NCBI GenBank assembly: GCA_900617975.1
Contig: UZAE01012605.1
Span: forward strand, 1 to 35,956
Direction: 5' to 3'
Length of the DNA stretch: 35,956 bases
Source of the DNA: Rodentolepis nana
Taxonomy: Eukaryota; Platyhelminthes; Cestoda; Cyclophyllidea; Hymenolepididae
In this document: in pieces, positions 23,330 to 32,683 of the stretch
How positions within the stretch are numbered: position 1 is the first letter of the stretch
How the letters are laid out: each line of letters starts with the position of its first letter
Translations under genes and position numbers: made by a program
Notes under the pieces: model-generated
Seen by the model: the letters and a program-made list of their open reading frames with translations, nothing else
Told to the model about the DNA's origin: nothing
Database searches by the model: none

Positions 23330-23606
23330 AAGTGCGTACGTACTCCCCTCGCATTCACAGCGAGAAAGCCAAAAGCGACCTCATTGATTCGCTACCAGCT
23401 AACCAAGTTCATGTCCTCATTGGCTCCCGTTTTAGGCGCATTGCCAAACCCGTTGGTTCGTGAAGTGGACTATGGTGCGTTGTGCTTCCCCGAGCTCGCC
23501 TATTTTTCACGTGTGTAAATCGGCGTAGCTTCATATGGTCATAAGCGGGTGGCAGAGATACTAGCAGCTAGCCGCATCTAATTAGAAAATAAGTTTTTCT
23601 TCCTGT
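23330..23606 (+). promoter_or_regulatory. Probable promoter and 5' leader of the SOCS-box gene
   Basis: This stretch is clearly less AT-rich and richer in CpG than its surroundings and sits directly before the long frame. It holds an inverted CCAAT box (ATTGG, 23419-23423) and a CACGTG E-box (23508-23513). I see no TATA box at a fixed distance. The 84-codon frame at 23264-23518 probably reflects this base composition rather than a protein. The transcription start is not defined from sequence alone. Confidence 0.45.
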
Positions 23607-25229
23607 ATGATGCCACGCCAATGTAGAGAGGGTAGAAGATGGAGACGTTCGTGGTGGTATAGCTGCTTCGGATGTACCTCTCATAACCACCTGGAAATGG
23701 AAATTTTGCAAGCGATTATGCAGGGAGATTCTGAGGAGCTTGAAGCTTGCCTCCAACGTCTACAATCTTCCCCCATCAGTTTAACCATTCGTCGTGATCA
23801 TCCTAACAAGATGTTCGGTACTTTCTTTCAGCAATGCTCTCCCTCTATTTTCGCTGTGGAATGTTGCCAATGGCACCTTCTTCCTATACTCTCTAGTTAT
23901 GGCTTCGATTTTAATCGACCTCAGCTTTGTCGAAGGTGGACTTGTTTTTGTCGCAAACAGATAAGGCCAAGTAACTCCCCATACCGACGATTATGGACTA
24001 AGGGACAATATACATATCAATCGATATTGGATTATTTCTTTGCCAGCATTTATGAAACACTTGGTGAACTAGAAGATACTCCGTTATTACTACAAGAATC
24101 AAAATTCCTTGAAAACCCACTTCAAACTCTTCTTTCTCGAATTGATGAACTTCTAGCCTTTGAAATTGACGTACACCGAATAGATTCCATAATCGTCTTC
24201 AATTCGCTTGCTGGATCTTTCGATCGATATCTTTGTACCTACTTTGATCCCAATGATGAAATTCTTCCAGATATTCCAAAGAGATCTGATGTATATGTTG
24301 AATTGGAAGCTTTGCAGCGTCTAATTGAAAACGGATTTTCAGAATTCGAGTTCATGGAATATGTTAGTTCTAATACGAATTGGTTTGGAATCCTTATTTC
24401 CCTTCTTGCACATCCTAGACTTCGGAACCTTGTAGAAGCAAATCGTCCAGTTCCTCCTTTGATAAAATCTGCCGCGATTCTATTAATTAATCTTCTAGTT
24501 TGGAGGCACAAACTTCCACGTGCATCCATTGATCTTCAAGACTGTGTTAATAATCTCAGTTTGAGGAAAACATACGTTAGGCGGTATGCTGAGCAGAGAA
24601 ACCTATTCGATTCTCGAGTTGCTGGAATTATTCGAGAAAGCGATAATCTTCTGAGATCGCCGCCATGCCTGGGTCTCATAGCTCGAAATCGCATTCGATG
24701 TATTTTGGGAGGGAAAGGATTCAAAGCCAAAGTGGAAAGTCTAGGACTCCCTCAAAATCTCACCACTTTTCTCTCAGGTGTAGGCACTGAGCATATGGCA
24801 TGGGTTCGGGCTCCTCCTTTTCTAGTTGCTGTGGCAACAGGAAAGTTGACTGCTGCTACTTTTGAGGATTGGGAAAGAAATTGGGGTGTTGAGATTGAAA
24901 AGATTGTTGAAAGCGATAGAATTAGAACATCGCTGATGCCTCCACCGGAATCTTTTCAAACTGAGGAGCCTATTGAGTCTAAAGTCGATCGATCGGCGTC
25001 GTTTTCTGAAATGATCAATTATGGGCCGAGTTTGATTAAACGAAGAGCTTCAGCTTGCCCTCGGATTAGTCGATTGCAGCCCATGACAGGTCCGGTATTA
25101 CGCATTCAGAGATCGATGACTGCAGTGGTCCGTGGACCTCGACCCCGACCTAGACCCTCATCTGCACCCCTCCTCAAAGTCACTCCTCCCAAGGTCGGCG
25201 CACATCGATTGCAGTTGCCTGTACGATGA
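23607..25229 (+). CDS. Ankyrin/SOCS-box-like protein, intronless
   Basis: One open frame of 540 residues, by far the longest in the window. An ankyrin-like helix pair lies at about 31-52 (EILQAIMQGDSEELEACL) and 77-105 (SIFAVECCQ...LLPILSSYGFDFN). A SOCS-box-like block follows at about 352-389. There L355...R360..I363R..L367 resembles the BC box that binds Elongin C, although its usual Cys is Ala359. LGLP at 379-382 with L385..F388L resembles the Cul5 LPLP box. The C-terminus (508-540) is Arg/Pro-rich and probably disordered. Proteins of this kind (ASB family) are substrate receptors of Elongin-Cullin ubiquitin ligases. The substrate is unknown. Start: tandem Met at 1-2 follow an in-frame stop at 23583-23585. 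Met31 (23697), directly before the ankyrin part, is an alternative start, since residues 1-30 are unusually Arg/Trp/Cys-rich. No intron is needed. The family call rests on motif shape only. Confidence 0.75.
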   Translation: MMPRQCREGRRWRRSWWYSCFGCTSHNHLEMEILQAIMQGDSEELEACLQRLQSSPISLTIRRDHPNKMFGTFFQQCSPSIFAVECCQWHLLPILSSYGFDFNRPQLCRRWTCFCRKQIRPSNSPYRRLWTKGQYTYQSILDYFFASIYETLGELEDTPLLLQESKFLENPLQTLLSRIDELLAFEIDVHRIDSIIVFNSLAGSFDRYLCTYFDPNDEILPDIPKRSDVYVELEALQRLIENGFSEFEFMEYVSSNTNWFGILISLLAHPRLRNLVEANRPVPPLIKSAAILLINLLVWRHKLPRASIDLQDCVNNLSLRKTYVRRYAEQRNLFDSRVAGIIRESDNLLRSPPCLGLIARNRIRCILGGKGFKAKVESLGLPQNLTTFLSGVGTEHMAWVRAPPFLVAVATGKLTAATFEDWERNWGVEIEKIVESDRIRTSLMPPPESFQTEEPIESKVDRSASFSEMINYGPSLIKRRASACPRISRLQPMTGPVLRIQRSMTAVVRGPRPRPRPSSAPLLKVTPPKVGAHRLQLPVR

Positions 25230-25467
25230 TGCTGCGCTACATCTTTTGCCTTCTTGCCAGCCTATTACTTTGTACATAGAACTTTACTTGACATGGTTTG
25301 ATTTTTTCTTTTTTTATACTCTTAAGTGTCTTTGAATTTTGAATAGAATGCTGTGTCCATTGGAGGTAATGCTTATGCGGTGATTATTATAAGTCCTATT
25401 TTTTATTAATACAAATATCACTCTCTTGTTAAATTGACTATGTTTTATGTTCTTTTTTTCAAATAAA
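25230..25467 (+). terminator. 3' untranslated region and poly(A) signal
   Basis: A T-rich trailer follows the TGA stop. AATAAA at 25462-25467, 233 bp past the stop, is the first canonical poly(A) signal. The earlier AATAGA and AATACA are weaker candidates. Confidence 0.6.
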
Positions 25468-26074
25468 CGAAATTTATGACATTGGGTTTTACCTGTAAAA
25501 GGCAGTTTAAATTAGCAAAATAGACCAAATCGAACTCATTTAAAAGTTAAGTGTTTATTTTTTACATTTGTGCTTTTGTTTTTTATAAATTCGTAACTAT
25601 TTGACTTCTTCCCACGCGACTAAAACAACAACCTTTCAATTTCTTTTCACTATTAGTGGTTCCTCTGAATTAGCCTACTCTCATTCATGCCAATAAGATT
25701 TTGTAAATATTTTATTAATTAAGCGCTGGTTAAAAAATCAAGGATTTGGTAAGTTTTTATATGGAAATAAACACGAGGAAGGCATTTTTGAAATCCCATT
25801 TTTTATTAAAAATTCGTCGGTAATTCCTTGAGGCCTCTTTTGTACTTTATTGCTACCTAATTTTACGTGAAACATCATGGCGTCCTTAGTGTCTACTTGA
25901 GACGTACTTAGGGTAATTATGTAGATACTCGTACAACTAACTATCCATCTTCATATTTGATTATTTCTTAGAAAGTCAAGTATCAAACGGCATATTTTAG
26001 TCATTTAATTCGTCTCACCTTAAAAGTGCGTCAATTTTGCAATTTGAACAGCTTACATGCAATGCATTGTTTTG
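25468..26074. other. Short intergenic space between convergent genes
   Basis: AT-rich spacer between the poly(A) signal of the SOCS-box gene and that of the reverse-strand candidate gene. No feature recognised. Confidence 0.45.
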
Positions 26075-26080
26075 TTTATT
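26075..26080 (-). terminator. Poly(A) signal of the reverse-strand candidate gene
   Basis: TTTATT on the given strand is AATAAA in reverse, 70 bp past the proposed TGA stop at 26150-26152. Confidence 0.4.
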
Positions 26081-26149
26081 ATTAAATGTAATGTACCATA
26101 AGAAAATGTTTCCCTTGTGAAAAAGAAGGGGAGTTTAGTTTTAGCGTAT

Positions 26150-26455
26150 TCACTTCTCCTCTACCCGAGGAACAATTGCTGTTGCTTTTTCGAGGATTGT
26201 TTGAGGAGGCTCGCGTTGAATTGTTGACGTAAGCTAAGTGTAAAAATCTGAGCTTCGTTTAAAGTTGACGAGGAGGTGAGGTCTGAAGATTTTTGGCTGC
26301 GGATCGAGGAACTTCTGTGTAGACTCCTCTATGATTTGTACTTTATTCCATTGGGGACTTCCTGCTACGTTTTGAGAGGTCTTTGTTTGATGGACAATTC
26401 GCTTCAAGGGAGGCTTGCGGCGCATGTAATAAATGTCACTTTCAAAGCTCCACGG
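26150..26455 (-). CDS. Candidate 3'-terminal exons, unrecognised gene
   Basis: Reverse strand. A strong acceptor (pyrimidine tract CTTCCTTCTGCTCCTATTTAG, AG at 26456-26457) opens a frame reading PWSFESDIYYMRRKPPLKR and on to KIFRPHLL. A proposed 36-bp intron (26234-26269, GTCAAC...ACACTTAG) removes an in-frame TAG and joins LTSTIQREPPQTILEKATA onward to a TGA at 26150. Both exons share one frame because 36 is a multiple of three. The donor GTCAAC is poor, so the protein may instead end at the TAG at 26234. An internal ATG (26423-26425) is possible as a start. The opposite strand is also open (74 codons from 26276) but is more hydrophobic and lacks matching splice sites. No domain recognised. 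The block faces the SOCS-box gene tail to tail. Confidence 0.4.
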
Positions 26456-26463
26456 CTAAATAG

Positions 26464-27467
26464 GAGCAGAAGGAAGCCTAAAATTTTGCTAATGAGATAA
26501 TTTCTGCTTGTCTCGATTGAGAAATGAGTTATTTGGGGAAGGGGGGGGGGATGTCTGTCTACTTTTAAGAAGCGTTGAGTTAATACTTGTTATAAGATAT
26601 TAAGTTAGTCGAAAACGAAATGAGCATTATTTCTTTTTAATCGAAAGAAATGGCGAGACAAGTTAAGCTGAAAGTCCTGCTTCCCTTTTTAGCCATAATA
26701 ATATTTTGAGCCATTTAAGTAGTAACGAAATAAATAACTCCAAATTGATACACATCTTGCGGTAGCTAATTCAGCGCTTTAGTATGAAAGCGCTTTTTTG
26801 AGTTAAATTTATACTGATTTTTAGCCCATAAAAACGATTTCGCTGACTTTTTGTTGAATATCAACAATGCATCTTTAAATACCTATAAGGTAAACACATC
26901 TCTGCTGAATTATAAATGAAATACACTTTCAGGAAACGATTTAATAATAATAAGTACTTGACGTATTGAGTATCGAATGTGAGATTTTGGCGGATTTGAA
27001 TTTCATATCACACAAGTTTGGAAATGCTTGTTGAATTAAGAATAATTAAAGGCTACTTAAAATCCATCTCAAAACAAACCTCTCCACAGATAAGAGCATT
27101 AATCGAAATATCATTTCAATAAATAGAAGGCCGAATTCAGTTGAAACCGAATTATCATAGCGACCAATGAGAGAGCTTGTTTGACGCGGAACATAAACGA
27201 ATTAGTCATTCGAAAGAGAACAAGACAAAATTGATAATCAAAACGTCTCTTTTCAGCTACTATTAATGTGAACCTAAATAAGGCAATATCCTTGAAGACG
27301 AATCTCAAATTATTGAGATTAAGAATATAATAACTACTTTGCAACAAAATATTTAGTCTAACTGTTCTGCGATGTCTTAGATTTAATTGTGTGCACTGTG
27401 TGCAAGGATAATTCTTGCCATAAACTACGAAATAAACTCAAAATAGCTTCGCCAACTTCTCAGTAGT
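26464..27467. other. Intergenic or intronic stretch
   Basis: A G9-10 run lies at about 26541-26550. Near 27160-27190 a small, less AT-rich patch contains a CCAAT box (GCGACCAATGAGAGAG) and GACGCGG, a possible promoter for the reverse-strand gene. The 78-codon reverse frame at 27111-27347 overlaps it and looks spurious. Confidence 0.35.
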
Positions 27468-27482
27468 AGTTTAGTAAAACAT

Positions 27483-27803
27483 TTATTTATTTCAAATGGC
27501 AGGCGTTTGGATAGTTATCATTAGCCCTTTAGTTGACTTCAGGCTTCACAGAGGGGAGGAGGAACATCATAGTGAGAAGAATTCAGGAGGGGGAATAGAA
27601 GGGTGTTTCAAAGATGTAAAAGAAACAGACACAAAGGCTCAGAAAGGGTAAGATGAGTAGTGGTAGGGGTCGAATATGACATACAGTGGGGGTGATGGTT
27701 GTTTGAAGTGAGAAGCTAACTGCCGATTAATAGACTTTTTTTTGCCGCATGAGTATACGTTGCCCAGGGTGCACCACGTGGAGGAAAGTCTATCGCACAC
27801 CCC
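27483..27803 (-). repeat. GTGCG-SINE copy 15
   Basis: Full-length reverse copy. Target-site duplication of 15 bp with one mismatch: AGTTTAGTAAAACAT (27468-27482) and AGTTTAGCAAAACAT (27804-27818). Confidence 0.9.
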
Positions 27804-28066
27804 AGTTTAGCAAAACATAAATATTGATTGAACATTTGATGGAGTTTGGGGTTAATTTCGGTCCTAGATTAACAACTTAAATTGCATTTGTAATTTGCCA
27901 ATGGCAAATATTTCGGGTCTTTGATTATTCTCCCTTTTTTGACGTTTGCATAGATACTTGCTCTTCCAGAGATGTTAATCGATATGCTCTCTGTGAACCG
28001 GGTAATCAAAGCGACTGTTTACTTCATTTTGAGAGGTTTCTGTCATTAAAGCTAGTTACTAATTAC

Positions 28067-28161
28067 CCAGGAGAACGAATCATTTTTCTATTGGTAGCCT
28101 GTGGATGGCTCAATTTGAAATGCTGCGATAAAGTACTTTCGAAACTAGGCAAAAATTTTTC
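28067..28161 (-). CDS. Candidate internal exon, strand not certain
   Basis: Reverse reading: acceptor TTTCTCATTTTGAG|GAA at the upper end, then EKFLPSFESTLSQHFKLS to RKMIRSPG, then donor CCTGG|GTAATT (28061-28066). The residues are protein-like. The forward strand is also open over 27881-28171 (97 codons to a TGA, no ATG) and reads RDVNRYALCEPGN and HFERFLSLKLVTN, so one strand must be a shadow of the other. The reverse reading has better splice sites. The next downstream block (NEVNSRFDYPVHREHID, near 27995-28035) does not join in phase with the sites I can see. Product not recognised. Confidence 0.3.
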
Positions 28162-28171
28162 CTCAAAATGA

Positions 28172-28734
28172 GAAATCGAAAAAATGGGAGATGAATAAAA
28201 ATGGCATAATTGACTTAAGGAAAGGCGCGTGCCTGCAAAACACAACAGTGTAATTTATAAAACGTCTAATTGGGTTGAAAGTCATAGTTGAACAGCCGCA
28301 GTTTGATGTAATTTAATAATCTGATGACTAGGACAGAATTAATTTTATTATACAACTTTATTGGCAATAAACTACCAATAGTGTGAGTGGATTTATAAGT
28401 AACTTAACACTGCCAGTTTCTCGGATACTTAATTAGAAAAAGTGAACCCTGTTTTGATTAAAGATCATTAGTCTGAGAGTACATAGATAACTCGGTGGAA
28501 ACTTGAAATGGTTGTTACCTTCAGTAGAGCACATCAATACTTATTGTTAAATATTTGACTTATTGAGTACCCAATGAATGCATTTGAAGTTCGGATGATT
28601 GATAGAATTCCCCCAAAATAAATATCGATTAGTCATGTCTACAATTCTTCTCTAACGCCAAAAGCATATCGACAGGCATACACGTTCGCGAAGCCAAATA
28701 TTTAGAGACCGATATTAATTTTAAACGAAGAGTG
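28172..28734. other. Intergenic, no gene seen
   Basis: AT-rich sequence. Nothing recognised. Confidence 0.45.
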
Positions 28735-28748
28735 TTCATGCTTGATAT

Positions 28749-28989
28749 TTATTCATATCAAATGACAGGCGTTATTATAGTTATCATTAGCCCTTTAGTT
28801 GCCATCAGGCCTCACAGAGGGGAAGGAAAATCAAAGTGAAAAAAGTCGAGAGGAGGGGGAGAGAAGAGTGTTTCAAAGATGAAAAAGAGACAGACACAAA
28901 GGTAGAAAAAAGGTGAGATAAGTACTTTTTGCCGTATGAGTATACGTTGCCCAGGGTGCACCACGTGGGGGTAAGTCTATCGCACGCCC
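28749..28989 (-). repeat. GTGCG-SINE copy 16, internally deleted
   Basis: Reverse copy of 241 bp. About 80 bp between AGTACT and TTTTTGCCGTATGAG are missing, while both ends are intact. A perfect 14-bp target-site duplication, TTCATGCTTGATAT, is at 28735-28748 and 28990-29003, so the deletion is inside the element and not a truncation. Confidence 0.9.
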
Positions 28990-29167
28990 TTCATGCTTGA
29001 TATAAGCATTGGTAGAGAACATACCTTCATTATATTTAGAAATTTAACACTCCCAAATACTCTAAAAAGCTGTGTATGCTTTGTTGATCAAGCACCGGTT
29101 GTTTACAAGTTCATTCACTAGTGTGGAGTGCACTACGTTACCACGACGGAACAAAGAAATTTCATGA

Positions 29168-29398
29168 GCACTCAGGCAGTCTCAAAAGTATGGCTGTGAT
29201 ATTTGTCACGTAGTGAGCAAGTGCGAAGTGAGTGCAGAGACCTCTCAGCCGCCCACCACTCAAAAAACTCCTGTTTTCAATGAGCGCTCTGCTTCCTCGA
29301 TATCGTTGAGGCAGCCTAACAAGTTTCGAGAGCCTTTTCACACAAGGAGGAATGTGCCATATTGGTTGCCGAGATTCAGTCTACGTTTATTTGTGTAG
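29168..29398 (+). CDS. Candidate last exon, about 76 codons
   Basis: Open frame ending TAG at 29396-29398, with AATAAA at 29438-29443, 40 bp later, as expected of a last exon. It reads YGCDICHVVSKCEVSAETSQ, then a Ser/Thr/Pro-rich part, then FREPFHTRRNVPYWLPRF near the end. No ATG is in frame, so an upstream exon is needed. Possible acceptors are GCACTCAGGCAG (AG at 29178-29179) or GTGAGTGCAG. Just upstream another frame reads YHDGTKKFHEHSGSLK. Together with YGCDIC this hints at a broken or spliced zinc-finger-like unit, but too little is present to say so. Product not recognised. Confidence 0.4.
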   Translation, partial: ALRQSQKYGCDICHVVSKCEVSAETSQPPTTQKTPVFNERSASSISLRQPNKFREPFHTRRNVPYWLPRFSLRLFV

Positions 29399-29443
29399 CA
29401 TTCTGCTACACTGATTGGTAACACATCTGGTAATTGAAATAAA

Positions 29444-31061
29444 AATGAAAAAGTACTCTACAAAATGACCAATTCAGTCAATGACGTTATTGTTTTATTA
29501 TTTACTTCTTATCATCAAACGTTTATTCTAGTAATTCCATTTCAATTACGTGTAAACTAATAACATATCGGAATTACGATATAAACACCTTTTCAAAAAA
29601 CAATTAGATTGCAATGATTGGCTGAATTGATTCTAAATGATCAATCATACCAAAAGGACATATCGATTATAGAAAGTTTCGGTACGTTAAGATTACGAAA
29701 AGATCGAATATGAAGGAATCATATATATTTTTTTCAGATTGTAAGCTTTTAATTTGGTGGGTGTGTTGAAGTACATCGTGAATTGAGGTTAAAAAACACC
29801 CTGGTACTGAAATGATATTTCGTGACCGTAGTGCTAATATCTGATCTCGTAATTACTTTTCATAATTAATTAATTTTCATAGTAAACAACAGCACAACCC
29901 AAGAACGGTATTTAAAGTTAATATTTTAGAAGGTAGGATTTGGAGATAAGGTATTTGACATTTTTTAATTCCTCTGAAGGCTAAGTCTTCTAGAATCTTC
30001 TAATTTCTTGCCGAGACGAGAAAAATGATCAGAAGGCAATGAAGTGTTGGCCGCACTATTGGAGCGGAGTAACAGAGAAGTAAAGGGAAGGTATACGTTA
30101 AACCAAGCTGAATTTTACGCACATCGATAGGAAACGGCGACTAGGTGTTCGTGTTGTCAAATCATTGTATTTTCAACCTTCCACATAAGTGTGTCTCCAC
30201 AATAATTAGGTATATACTACTTATAACTGCCGCGATTGGAAACTCTAATTTGAGAAGACATTAACTTTATTGGTCATTAAGATAATTGTTATGTTCGCTA
30301 AGCTAGAATCTACCGTTGCTAAGACCAGATCACTGGTCGATAGTGGGTATAATTATTTCCTTGATACGCGGCAACACCCTAACAGACAGAATAGCCCATT
30401 TTTGCAATGAGCACAGCTAACTAGTCACATGCCACTCCTTTAGTATAGAAAATTGCTCCGTGAACAATAAGAAAACGGAGATGTTTCTTTACACATTGCA
30501 TCATTCACATTTTGCCTAAGTTTATCATGCTTTTGAACTACCTTAAAAACTATATTTGGTGTTAAATTTGAAAGCCAGGACAGTGAATCTGCTCTTTAAT
30601 TCAGCTGATACGAAGTGTGGATTATTTTAGACAAAATATTACCAAACAAGATTGGCTGAGAAAGAAATTAGATAGATAAGCCGAAAATAACGAAAGACAG
30701 GAACTAGTTTTTGTACTCACAAAAGGAAAAAAAATTCAATGCCAAAAAAGGCTTATCGTTATGAAAGATGCTTCCAACACTTGTCTGGGGAAAACAGGAG
30801 CATGATCAAACTCTCCTGTTGGTGGGGAACCAGAAGTTTGGTAACTCTTTCTAATAGTAAAATTTGACTAATGTAATTAGCTATTCCATCAAGCACGGAT
30901 TTACATTAATAGGCATCAAATATAAAAACAAAAAATAATAAAGAAAAGGAAACAGTCGTGTATAGAATTGAAACCTCTATCTGTCTTGCATCCTCGAGGG
31001 AGTTTTTGAAACAAAGTAAGGTAAAAGGTGGGATAGAGATGGGTCGTGGGTATTTTTGGAA
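29444..31061. other. Intergenic, no gene seen
   Basis: AT-rich, with frequent stops. The 66-codon reverse frame at 30916-31116 runs into SINE copy 17 and is not supported. Confidence 0.45.
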
Positions 31062-31073
31062 TGCAGTGAAAAT

Positions 31074-31393
31074 TTATATCAAATGGCAGGCGTTTTGATA
31101 GTTTGTCATTAGCCATTTAGTTGACTTCGGACTTCACAGAGGGAAAGGAACATCAAAGTGAAAGAAAGTCGAAAGGGAGGGGAAACAGAAGAGTGTTTCA
31201 AAGATGTAAAAGAGACAGACACAAAGGTAGAAAAATGGTGAGGTGTGCACTGTGGAAGTAATCGTATATGACATACTGTGGGGTGTTGGTAATTTGAAAT
31301 CAGAAGTCAACTACCGATCGATAGACATTTTTGCAGTATGAGCAAACGTTGTCCAGGGTGCACAACGTGGAGGTAAGTCTATCGCACACTCCT
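31074..31393 (-). repeat. GTGCG-SINE copy 17
   Basis: Full-length reverse copy. Imperfect 12-bp target-site duplication: TGCAGTGAAAAT (31062-31073) and TGGAGTGAAAAT (31394-31405). Confidence 0.9.
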
Positions 31394-31470
31394 TGGAGTG
31401 AAAATGGAGATTCAACAGTGCTTCACGAAGGTGAAATGTTGAAATCGGATTCATTTAATAAATTGAATAT

Positions 31471-31792
31471 TTTTTATTTCAAATTGCAGGCGTTATGATA
31501 GGCATCATTAGCCCTTTAGTTGACTTCGGGCTTCACAGAAAGGAAGATAAACATCAAAGTGGCAAAACATCGGGAGGGGGGGCAGAATAATGATTCACAG
31601 ACGTAAAAGAGACAGACAGACACAAAGGTAGAAAAAAGGTGAGGTGAGTACTGTGAATTATTCGAATATGAAATGCGGTGGGGTGATGGCAGTTTGAAGT
31701 CAGAAGTCAACTGCCGGTTTATAGACTTTTTTGCCGTATGAGTATACGTTGCCCAGGGTGCATCACGTGGAGGTAAGTCTATCGCACACCCC
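31471..31792 (-). repeat. GTGCG-SINE copy 18, representative full copy
   Basis: Perfect 13-bp target-site duplication, ATAAATTGAATAT, at 31458-31470 and 31793-31805. In the sense of the element (head to tail, reverse strand here) the order is: GGGGTGTGCGATAGACTT; the nested palindromes CCACGTGG (CATCACGTGG variant here) and GGTGCACC; GTATACTCATACGGC; AAAAAAGTCTAT, which can pair back with ATAGACTT; GGCAGTTGACTTCTGACTTC; a pyrimidine-rich middle with a C tract; TGTGAAGCC.GAAGTCAACT, an inverted partner of the GTTGACTTC block; GGGCTAATGAT; AACGCCTGCCATTTGA; then an (A)n(T) tail. I see no tRNA-type A/B boxes. The variable target-site duplications and A-rich tails indicate LINE-driven retroposition. 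The 112-codon reverse frame here is repeat sequence. Confidence 0.9.
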
Positions 31793-31909
31793 ATAAATTG
31801 AATATGGAGTGAGTAATCGAATTCGCAACTTATCAATGCACTTGAAAGTATCAACAGGAAACACTATTATATTCAATTTTCTAAAAGATTATCATTTTCT
31901 CAACTATAG

Positions 31910-32182
31910 AAAGCAATTATGAGCATCCTTTATGGAAATGTAAGATCTATTCTTTTCACAGATGAAAAGAATTTATTTAGGGAGCATGTGCTAACTGATA
32001 ACCAAAAATATCATTTCAGTTATCTCCTAATCACAATGGAATTTAATTTCCAACCTTTTTCAATGTCACAAATTTCTCACCGAGTTTTGCATAAAGAAGT
32101 TCCTTTTACAACTGGTGTTCCAGAGAAAAATGTACCTTTTACGGAAGAAACTGCCATATTCTATTGTCCGTTCATCTGGTAG
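31910..32182 (+). CDS. Candidate last exon, 90 codons
   Basis: A good acceptor (ATCATTTTCTCAACTATAG, AG at 31908-31909) opens in phase 0 on KAIMSILYGNVRS and runs to TAG at 32180-32182. AATAAA follows at 32230-32235. An ATG at 31919 could instead start an 87-residue protein. The C-terminal part has a loose repeat, KEVPFTTGVPE then KNVPFTEETA. No domain recognised. It starts about 100 bp after SINE copy 18. The signals at both ends make this one of the better small exon candidates, but with no partner exon it is unproven. Confidence 0.4.
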   Translation, partial: KAIMSILYGNVRSILFTDEKNLFREHVLTDNQKYHFSYLLITMEFNFQPFSMSQISHRVLHKEVPFTTGVPEKNVPFTEETAIFYCPFIW

Positions 32183-32235
32183 ATGTCACATTGAAAGATA
32201 TACAACTATCAACCAATCGTAATTAACAAAATAAA

Positions 32236-32683
32236 TATGCACATGACATGTTTTGATGAGAATTAGTTTGGGCTACTCAAAGTTTGCCATTTCAATCAGT
32301 TTACGTCTCCAAAATAGTCATAAACCACAGAAATCAATGACAACTCATAACTGCCCTACAGATAAGCTTTACTGTTTAATTATGCAAAGGAACGACCCTT
32401 CAATTTACCATATTTAAAAATATATGCAGAAGCACTGAATGATTAAAATTAGATTGTCAATTTAATTTATTATGAACAGAAATTTAAATTAATAAAATTC
32501 AACTCAAATACAATGAGGTAAAACGGAAAGCATTATTGCCTCTAAAAATTGGTCTCAAACTTAAATACACCTCTGTTCTGGGTGCTTAAGAGCCAATCAG
32601 GAAATAATTATGCTCAAATAAAGACTTTGAATGACTACTCACTTGGTCGTAATAAGGTATGTTTATAATTGGATTGTTATAGG
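32236..32683. other. Intergenic, no gene seen
   Basis: AT-rich. Nothing recognised before the solo LTR. Confidence 0.45.

Noticed and set aside
24239..24730. Reverse frames opposite the SOCS-box gene
   Set aside because: They are shadows of the 540-codon forward frame, with no splice or start support.
30690..30860. Reverse-strand GTGAGTAC donor near 30715
   Set aside because: Good donor, but the sequence upstream of it has stops in all frames close by, so there is no exon to attach.
31516..31854. 112-codon reverse frame
   Set aside because: It is SINE copy 18 read in element sense.
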